From Calditrichaceae bacterium (lineage in GTDB: Bacteria > Calditrichota > Calditrichia > Calditrichales > Calditrichaceae), in NCBI GenBank assembly GCA_030622395.1, contig JAUXGF010000243.1, positions 1-5,217 on the forward strand: a stretch of 5,217 nt of DNA, given 5' to 3'. Numbering within the stretch: position 1 is the stretch's first letter; the number at the start of each line of letters is the position of its first letter. Under the pieces are notes generated by a model. That model saw only the letters and a list, made by a program, of their open reading frames with translations, searched no databases and was not told where the DNA came from. Shown piece after piece: positions 1 to 4,004 of this stretch. Both the position numbers and the translations under genes were made by a program.

Positions 1-46
1 ATTTGTTTTTTGTGATTTGTTTCTTTTAAATTTTGATTTAGACATT

Positions 47-74
47 AAAAAAAAGACGAGGCACTGCCTCGTCT
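47..74 (-). terminator. Intrinsic terminator of the hsp20 gene
   Basis: Read on the minus strand, a 9-bp perfect stem (AGACGAGGC / GCCTCGTCT, arms at 66-74 and 54-62) closes a 3-nt loop. It is followed at once by eight T residues (the A run at 47-54 on the plus strand). This is the standard Rho-independent layout and lies about 40 nt after the hsp20 stop codon. There is no T run on the other side, so it should work only for leftward transcription. The right arm continues as CTACGG without a matching left extension, so the hairpin may be one half of a once longer palindrome. Confidence 0.9.
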
Positions 75-112
75 CTACGGATAATTTTGTCGTACATTTT
101 TGATAATGAAAC

Positions 113-556
113 TTATTTAACTTGAATTTTGATCTCTTTTGTTTTGGCTTCTTCAGCTTTCGGTAAAGCAACGGTTAGGACGCCGTTCTTAAATGAGGCG
201 TCAATCTTATCCGGCTGAATCGAATTCGGCATAGAAAATGTTCTGCAAAAGGATCCGTATTTACGCTCGTAGCGATGGAAATTTCCATCATTTAATTCTT
301 TCTCAGCTTTTTTCTCGCCGCTGATACTTATTGTGCCGTCCTGAAAGCTGATCTTTACGTCGTCTTTGTCCATACCGGCAAGCTCTGCCGTAACAACAAA
401 TTCATTATCGCTTTCTTCGATATTCACAAGAGGTTTTACATTTCCAAAAGATTCGGTATTCTCTAATTCATTACCGAAAATTTCTTCAAATAACCTTTCC
501 ATATCTCCTCTGAAATTAAGAAATGGTCTTCCTGGAAGTCTTCTGATAAAAGTCAT
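113..556 (-). CDS. hsp20: Small heat-shock protein, Hsp20 / alpha-crystallin family
   Basis: This is an ATP-independent cytoplasmic chaperone (holdase) that binds unfolding proteins and passes them to ATP-dependent refolding chaperones; that role is family knowledge. The 147-residue product has a short N-terminal arm rich in Arg and Phe (MTFIRRLPGRPFLNFRGDM), an alpha-crystallin domain at about residues 42-135 with the typical SFKNGVLTVALPK segment at 121-133, and a C-terminal tail with an I-K-I motif (142-144) that fits the IxI/V oligomerisation anchor. Length is normal for the family. An upstream in-frame ATG at 598 would add 14 residues, but the ATG at 556 has a strong AGGAGG ribosome-binding site 8 nt before it and the usual N-terminus, so I chose it. 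The gene stands alone: it has its own terminator and a sigma-54-like element about 60 nt upstream. I see no CIRCE-type operator. Confidence 0.95.
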   Translation of the reverse strand: MTFIRRLPGRPFLNFRGDMERLFEEIFGNELENTESFGNVKPLVNIEESDNEFVVTAELAGMDKDDVKISFQDGTISISGEKKAEKELNDGNFHRYERKYGSFCRTFSMPNSIQPDKIDASFKNGVLTVALPKAEEAKTKEIKIQVK

Positions 557-618
557 TTTACATCCTCCTAAATTTATGGATTTAACATTTAAAATCATTT
601 AGATTTTGTTCTTATACT

Positions 619-635
619 TACAACATACGTGCCAA
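619..635 (-). promoter_or_regulatory. Sigma-54-like (-24/-12) promoter candidate for hsp20
   Basis: On the minus strand the sequence reads TTGGCAC-GTATG-TTGTA. It matches the sigma-54 consensus TTGGCACG-N4-TTGCW in the whole -24 block and has the required 10-nt spacing between GG and the -12 dinucleotide. The one deviation is GT instead of GC at -12. Transcription would start near 609, giving a leader of about 50 nt before the hsp20 start. A 5-bp inverted repeat CCAAA-N4-TTTGG (632-645) overlaps the -24 block, and ATAAC-N5-GTTAT (653-667) lies just upstream. No sigma-70 pair with normal spacing stands out here, although TTGGCA followed 13 nt later by TATAAG is present. The match is visible; activity is inferred. 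Confidence 0.5.
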
Positions 636-807
636 ACTTATTTGGACGCCATATAACTTGTTGTTATTTTAAGCTTTATATTTTTAATATTAATGATTTT
701 ATATATCCAAGGCTTTTTGAATAAATGACAGGGAATTATGCCATGATTACAGTCATCTTGTTTTATGGTAATAATTGGCAGAAAAGAGTGATAAAATTGC
801 GGAATTA

Positions 808-2148
808 TTAATTTACGATTTCTTGCAGACGGGAAATTATTTGTATGTTGGCGGATGTTGCCTGATACCTGTTTTTGCTTTTTGGGATAACAATACGTTT
901 AAAACCCAATTTAACCGCTTCGTTAATCCGCTCCTGCAAACGGCTTACCGGACGTAGTTCACCGTTTAATCCGACCTCGCCGATATAGACAGTCGTATTT
1001 GCCAAAATTAATTCGTCCATACTGGAAATTAAAGCCATGCAGATACCGAGGTCTGTCGCAGGTTCATCCAGTTTTAAACCGGCGGCTGTTTTTAGAAACA
1101 CGTCATAAAAGCTGAACGGTTTAGCGCATTTTTTTTCTAATACGGCTAACAAAAGATTCATCCGGCGGTGTTCAATGCCCGTTGCTGTCCGCTGCGGTAT
1201 GCCAAACTGAGTTTTTGCAACCAAAGCCTGCACTTCCACTAACATCGGTCTGTTGCCTTCCATAACAGCCACGACAGCCGTGCCCTGCCGGTCATTCTGA
1301 TCAGTATTTAAAAATATTTCGGATGGATTGGCGACAGGGATTAGTCCATTTTTTTCCATTTGGAACAAAGCGATCTCATTTACAGCGCCGAAACGGTTTT
1401 TAGTGCTGCGCAGAATTCTGTAGTCAACCTGATTGTCGCCTTCAAAATATAGCACGGTATCGACAATATGCTCTAAAATTTTGGGGCCGGCAATTGCTCC
1501 GTCTTTAGTAACATGACCTACCAAAAAGATTGATATTTGGTTTTGTTTGGCAGTCTGTACAAGGTGCGCCGTGCAATATCGTAACTGACTGCTGTTTCCG
1601 GGAATGCCGTCGATATTTTCGCTGGCGATTGTTTGTATGGAATCAATCACTACAACGCCCGGTTTTTCTTTTTCTAAAGCAGCGAGGATAGTTTCAAGAT
1701 TCGTATCATTTACAAAAAATATATTCTGACCGGTTATTTGCAAACGACGAGCGCGCTGTTGAATTTGGCTTAAAGATTCCTCGCCGGATATATAGACTTT
1801 TTTGTCGACGTCTTTCATTTTATCAAGCATCTGCAGCATTATAGTTGATTTGCCGATACCTGGATCGCCTCCAACCATAACAATCGAACCTGATACAATA
1901 CCGCCGCCCAAAACGCGATCTAATTCATTTATGCCTGTTGGAATACGTTTTTCGGATAAGTTTTGCTTTTCATTTAAAGGAATGAGTTTGGCGGCGCTTT
2001 GCCCGGCGGCAGAATGAGCGGACTGCTTTTTGATAATCTGCTCTTCCAAGCTGCCCCAGGTTGAGCATTCCGGACACTTACCCAACCAGCGCAATGATTG
2101 ATAACCACAATTATTGCAAACATAAAAAGATTTATTTTTTTTAGACAT
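808..2148 (-). CDS. radA: DNA repair protein RadA (Sms), branch-migration ATPase
   Basis: RadA is a hexameric, RecA-like ATPase that helps RecA-driven recombination by driving branch migration at D-loops and stalled forks (family knowledge). The 446-residue product has every expected part: a C4 zinc finger (C11, C14, C25, C28, in CNNCGYQ...GKCPECSTWG), Walker A GDPGIGKST (94-102), Walker B VVVIDS (165-170), the RadA signature KNRFG (250-254), and a Lon-protease-like C-terminal domain from about 270 with VYIGEVGLNGELRPV (387-401). Length is typical of bacterial RadA. A TTG three codons upstream (2157) could extend it, but the ATG at 2148 gives MSKKNKSFYVCNNCG, which fits known RadA N-termini. 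Neither start has a strong ribosome-binding site. The gene follows brnA after 131 nt with no obvious terminator between, so some read-through from brnTA is possible, but a separate promoter candidate exists at 2176-2205. Confidence 0.97.
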   Translation of the reverse strand: MSKKNKSFYVCNNCGYQSLRWLGKCPECSTWGSLEEQIIKKQSAHSAAGQSAAKLIPLNEKQNLSEKRIPTGINELDRVLGGGIVSGSIVMVGGDPGIGKSTIMLQMLDKMKDVDKKVYISGEESLSQIQQRARRLQITGQNIFFVNDTNLETILAALEKEKPGVVVIDSIQTIASENIDGIPGNSSQLRYCTAHLVQTAKQNQISIFLVGHVTKDGAIAGPKILEHIVDTVLYFEGDNQVDYRILRSTKNRFGAVNEIALFQMEKNGLIPVANPSEIFLNTDQNDRQGTAVVAVMEGNRPMLVEVQALVAKTQFGIPQRTATGIEHRRMNLLLAVLEKKCAKPFSFYDVFLKTAAGLKLDEPATDLGICMALISSMDELILANTTVYIGEVGLNGELRPVSRLQERINEAVKLGFKRIVIPKSKNRYQATSANIQIISRLQEIVN

Positions 2149-2171
2149 AATTAACAATCTTGATCTTTAAG

Positions 2172-2184
2172 GTCTAAGTTAGAC
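2172..2184. promoter_or_regulatory. Perfect 13-bp palindrome, possible operator before radA
   Basis: GTCTAA-G-TTAGAC is a perfect 6-bp inverted repeat around one central base. It lies 24-36 nt upstream of the radA ATG and covers the only reasonable -10 candidate. Size, symmetry and position are what a dimeric repressor site would show. It does not match LexA boxes I know (for example GAAC-N4-GTTC or CTGT-N8-ACAG), although those vary widely between phyla. The regulator is unknown, and a short chance palindrome cannot be excluded. Confidence 0.35.
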
Positions 2185-2205
2185 AGAGAATAGTCAGCCT
2201 GCCAA
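2176..2205 (-). promoter_or_regulatory. Weak sigma-70-like promoter candidate for radA
   Basis: On the minus strand, TTGGCA (2200-2205) is followed after 18 nt by TAACTT (2176-2181). The -35 is good (5 of 6 bases of TTGACA) and the -10 is poor. A start near 2169 would give a leader of about 20 nt before the radA ATG. The -10 lies inside the palindrome at 2172-2184, so a factor bound there would block it. Confidence 0.35.
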
Positions 2206-2280
2206 TCTATTTTGAAAGATATTTAAAATCAGTACCATATAAGTATAAATCAAAAGCGAAATAAAAAATAAGTTAAATTG

Positions 2281-2616
2281 TTAGTGAATGCCTTGTAATT
2301 CTTCTCGAACAATTTTTCTAAGCATAGACTCAAGATCATCATGAAGGATATTTTCTTTGAGCGCTTCATTAATAAGCGTCTGATATCCCCTTCCTCCGGC
2401 TTTAGATTTAAAGTATGCTACAATATCAGCGTCCAAAAGTATATTTATCCGCACTTTACCTTTGGAAACTAACTTACCGCCCAAACGGACTTTTGCTTTG
2501 GATAATTGTTCTTCTTTGATTTCCGGAATGTCGGTTAAGTCTATATCTTTGTCTTGCATTTTATTAACGCTTTCCCAATTAGTATGAGAAGCCTTTGAAG
2601 AAAAGTTTTTGTTCAT
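2281..2616 (-). CDS. brnA: BrnA-family antitoxin of a type II toxin-antitoxin pair
   Basis: BrnA binds and neutralises the BrnT ribonuclease and, as a DNA-binding protein, represses its own operon (known for the Brucella system). The 111-residue product has a BrnA-like N-terminal segment (TNWESVNKMQDKDIDLTDIPE, 12-32) and the core domain at about 54-92, with KVRINILLDADIVAYFKSK followed by GRGYQTLINEAL, the conserved GYQT-x-IN helix of the family. A further helix (about 95-108, LESMLRKIVREEL) follows. I chose the ATG at 2616 rather than M20 because the family motif starts before M20 and a GAGAAAGG ribosome-binding site lies 9 nt upstream. The first 38 nt overlap the end of brnT in another frame, implying translational coupling. 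The toxin-first order is usual for this family. Confidence 0.9.
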   Translation of the reverse strand: MNKNFSSKASHTNWESVNKMQDKDIDLTDIPEIKEEQLSKAKVRLGGKLVSKGKVRINILLDADIVAYFKSKAGGRGYQTLINEALKENILHDDLESMLRKIVREELQGIH

Positions 2617-2854
2617 TTTTTGTAGCCTTTCTCATGGATATAATTCGAATAACGTCATTTTGCTCAGTATGGGCAATAACAATTACAACATCCATTAACA
2701 TACCGAGCGTTATAAATCTATTTTCACTATAATCAAACCTATCGTCTTCAAAAGTGAAAGTAACGCCTTTAAAAACATCTTGTGCATCTACGAAATCAAA
2801 TCCATGTTTTGATAGGTTCGATTTCCGTTTTTCTTCATCCCATTCAAATTTCAT
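2579..2854 (-). CDS. brnT: BrnT-family toxin, RelE-like ribonuclease
   Basis: BrnT is a small toxin with a RelE-like fold that cuts RNA and stops growth when BrnA is lost; that is known for the family and not seen here. The 91-residue product matches the family along its whole length: MKFEWDEEKRKSNLSKHGFDF at the N-terminus (the N-x-x-KHG motif, residues 13-18), EDDRFDYSENRFITLG at 36-51, and IRIISMRKATKNEQKLF at 69-85, containing the RIIS-x-RKAT motif. No frameshift or internal stop is present, so the toxin looks intact. Its ATG has no clear ribosome-binding site, and the promoter candidate lies so close that the mRNA may be nearly leaderless, whereas brnA has a recognisable site; this would favour antitoxin synthesis. 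It is the first gene of the pair, 184 nt after the HAD gene. Confidence 0.93.
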   Translation of the reverse strand: MKFEWDEEKRKSNLSKHGFDFVDAQDVFKGVTFTFEDDRFDYSENRFITLGMLMDVVIVIAHTEQNDVIRIISMRKATKNEQKLFFKGFSY

Positions 2855-2861
2855 TGTTTAG

Positions 2862-2890
2862 AATATACACATATTTATACATACAACCAA
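2862..2890 (-). promoter_or_regulatory. Sigma-70-like promoter candidate for brnTA
   Basis: On the minus strand, TTGGTT (2885-2890) is followed after exactly 17 nt by TATATT (2862-2867). The -10 ends only 7 nt before the brnT ATG, so transcription would start at or next to the start codon. The spacer is AT-rich and contains repeated TATAC/ATAC steps (2864-2884), a plausible place for BrnA to bind, though no clean palindrome is visible. Confidence 0.5.
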
Positions 2891-2932
2891 GAAAAGATTA
2901 TCTTAAAATTTAGTCGTCGGTATGACTGAAAG

Positions 2933-2983
2933 GCTCCGAATACCAGATTTTAAAAACGAAATGGTTATCCTACTGTTCGGGGC
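2933..2983. repeat. Hairpin-forming inverted repeat between the HAD and brnT genes
   Basis: The arms GCTCCGAA (2933-2940) and TTCGGGGC (2976-2983) pair over 8 bp, with one G-U if transcribed on the plus strand; the minus-strand transcript would have a C-A mismatch instead. Inside, ACC...ATTT (2942-2950) can pair with AAAT...GGT, giving a second short stem. On the plus strand the outer arm is followed by TATTTTAGT, not a true T run, so this is a poor terminator. No gene on the plus strand leads into it. It could be a relic of a mobile or structured element, or chance. Confidence 0.3.
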
Positions 2984-3038
2984 TATTTTAGTATAACAAA
3001 ATGAAAATACTTTACATCCACGCAAATCGACAGAGGAG

Positions 3039-3659
3039 TTAAATAACCCCCCTTTCGATCAGCTCTTTTCTAAGATGCGCCGTTCCCTTAAACTGCACCG
3101 CCTTCATTCCGGCGTTTACAGCGCCTTTAACATTATCAATGCGGTCATCAATAAAAAGACAATTTTCAACAGGCTGACCTACATTCTTTGCCGCAATTGA
3201 ATAACATTCGGGGTTTGGTTTTAGTAAACCTATTTCAAAACTTAAGGTCGGTTTTTTAAATATTTTTAAAAAAGATAAATTATTTTTTAAATAGTTCCAA
3301 TGAACCGAATCTACGTCGGAAAGTAAGCCGACCGGAAAGCGCTTCGATACTTTTAAAAATATTTCCTCTATACCGTCCATAGGATTGAACACATCACACC
3401 ACTCATCAATAAATTTATCATAGTCTATGCTCATGCCCGTTTTTTCACAAATACCATTGTAAAATTGCCGAGGCGTGATTTTGCCGGTACCAAAACCAAT
3501 ATATAATGGATCACAAAAGAGCCGTTCCATAATTGTGAGATCGTCTCCTGAGTTTATATCTTTGAAGTGTTTAAAAATTCCGCGGGTTAGATCGACGTCA
3601 ACAAGTACGCGACCTAAATCAAAAATCACTGCCTTAATTGTATTGTTATCATTTTTCAT
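3039..3659 (-). CDS. HAD-superfamily hydrolase, subfamily IA, probable small-molecule phosphatase
   Basis: The 206-residue product is a single-domain haloacid-dehalogenase-type hydrolase, probably a cytoplasmic phosphatase of unknown substrate. Motif I is VIFDLGRVLVDVD, with nucleophile D14; motif II is S114 in GLLSDVD; motif III is K147 in LLKPNPECY; motif IV is the acidic pair D171-D172 in FIDDRIDNV. A helical cap lies between motifs I and II (about 24-95). Motif I reads D-L-G, so the usual second Asp, the general acid/base, is replaced by G16. The same Gly occurs in the family branch of YihX (glucose-1-phosphate phosphatase) as I recall it, which this protein resembles in its FDLG-x-V-[IL]-VD pattern and size. 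The name YihX is not assigned because similarity is limited to motifs. The ATG at 3659 has only a weak AGGAA about 13 nt upstream. The leader holds a separate short ORF with a better ribosome-binding site. No terminator is seen after the gene. Confidence 0.88.
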   Translation of the reverse strand: MKNDNNTIKAVIFDLGRVLVDVDLTRGIFKHFKDINSGDDLTIMERLFCDPLYIGFGTGKITPRQFYNGICEKTGMSIDYDKFIDEWCDVFNPMDGIEEIFLKVSKRFPVGLLSDVDSVHWNYLKNNLSFLKIFKKPTLSFEIGLLKPNPECYSIAAKNVGQPVENCLFIDDRIDNVKGAVNAGMKAVQFKGTAHLRKELIERGVI

Positions 3660-3703
3660 AATTAATTATAAATTCCTGTATTTATCTATTCAGTGTTAAA
3701 TTT

Positions 3704-3730
3704 TCAGTCTTCTGTTATCACTATAAGCAT
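3704..3730 (-). CDS. Candidate 8-codon leader ORF upstream of the HAD gene
   Basis: On the minus strand an AAAGGAG ribosome-binding site (3735-3741) lies 4 nt before an ATG that opens MLIVITED and stops at TGA. It sits 44 nt upstream of the HAD start and is out of frame with it (the distance between the two ATGs is 71 nt). The ribosome-binding site is much better than that of the HAD gene itself. It may be a translated leader peptide that affects HAD expression, the remnant of the start of a lost gene, or chance. The spacing is slightly short. It encodes no run of one amino acid that would suggest attenuation. Confidence 0.3.
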   Translation of the reverse strand: MLIVITED

Positions 3731-3813
3731 TCTTCTCCTTTATTAACAGTTCTAATATAAAAACATTAAAATATAAATAAAATTAAAATTTTTAATTATC
3801 CTTCCGAAGATTA

Positions 3814-3822
3814 ATTATAGCA
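3814..3822 (-). promoter_or_regulatory. Extended -10 promoter candidate for the HAD gene
   Basis: The minus strand reads TGC-TATAAT, a perfect -10 hexamer with the TG of an extended -10. No good -35 is found 16-18 nt upstream (CGCTTA at 17 nt), which extended -10 promoters often lack. The start would be near 3807, giving a leader of about 150 nt that includes the short ORF at 3704-3730. The palindrome at 3831-3932 begins just upstream, where a regulator could act. Confidence 0.5.
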
Positions 3823-3830
3823 AAATATGT

Positions 3831-3932
3831 ATTGATTAAGCGGTAAGTAATAATTTATTAGCGCCTAAATTCTTTCTGCATTTAATCATTTAGGAGAACC
3901 TATTGTTACCCGCTTAAGTATTTTTAATCAAT
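3831..3932. repeat. About 102-bp imperfect palindrome upstream of the FHA sensor gene
   Basis: The two ends are inverted copies of each other. The left arm runs ATTGATTA-AGCGG-TAA-AATA-CCTAAAT in order between 3831 and 3870. The reverse complement of the right arm (3888-3932) has the same blocks in the same order, with an extra 10 nt (as reverse complement AAAATACTTA) between the first two blocks and one extra G after AGCGG. The innermost stem CCTAAAT/ATTTAGG (3864-3870, 3888-3894) is perfect over 7 bp with a 17-nt loop. As RNA it would fold into one long interrupted hairpin in the leader of the FHA gene; as DNA it could be a MITE-like relic or a multi-part operator. No riboswitch class is recognised. 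Confidence 0.55.
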
Positions 3933-4004
3933 GTTGATGCAAAACAAACTGAATAGGGATTCCGGAACGAAAAAAATAATTTAATATTAGGAGAATTTCG
4001 AGCC

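Larger units (their letters stand above)
3660..4004. other. 345-bp divergent intergenic region between the HAD and FHA genes
   Basis: No protein gene of usual size fits here. From left to right it holds the HAD leader with an 8-codon ORF (3704-3730), an AT-rich tract (about 3750-3800), a minus-strand extended -10 (3814-3822), a large imperfect palindrome (3831-3932), a small inverted repeat ATCAA-TG-TTGAT (3927-3938) and the palindrome TTCCGGAA (3960-3967). The AGGAGA ribosome-binding site of the FHA gene is at 3989-3994. I found no convincing plus-strand sigma-70 promoter; TTGATT at 3832-3837 has no good -10 at 16-18 nt. Confidence 0.7.

Noticed and set aside
366..602. Plus-strand 78-codon ORF opposite hsp20
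   Set aside because: It is antisense to a well-supported Hsp20 gene, has Ser/Leu/Pro-rich composition typical of a shadow frame, and has no family motif.
740..756. GCCATGATTACAGTCAT resembling the lacZ-alpha start used in cloning vectors
   Set aside because: Only CCATGATTAC matches, the following bases differ, and no vector sequence surrounds it, so it is chance.
775..957. Plus-strand 60-codon ORF over the radA 3' end
   Set aside because: It mostly overlaps the conserved end of radA in antisense and has no ribosome-binding site or motif.
1802..2017. Plus-strand 71-codon ORF inside radA
   Set aside because: It lies opposite the Walker A region of RadA; composition and position mark it as a shadow.
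3001..3042. Plus-strand mini-ORF MKILYIHANRQRS between the HAD and brnT genes
   Set aside because: Only 13 codons, with no ribosome-binding site. The start resembles many protein N-termini, but nothing follows that could be a gene remnant.
3475..3699. Plus-strand 74-codon ORF opposite the HAD gene
   Set aside because: It is antisense to HAD motif I and the cap region and has no independent support.
3891..3917. AGGAG followed by TTG and a 4-codon frame inside the palindrome
   Set aside because: Too short, with a weak start codon, and the AGGAG is explained by the palindrome stem ATTTAGG.
3831..3938. Possible FNR-type site from the TTGAT and ATCAA half-sites
   Set aside because: The half-sites never occur as TTGAT-N4-ATCAA; the close pair at 3927-3938 is in the everted order ATCAA-TG-TTGAT.
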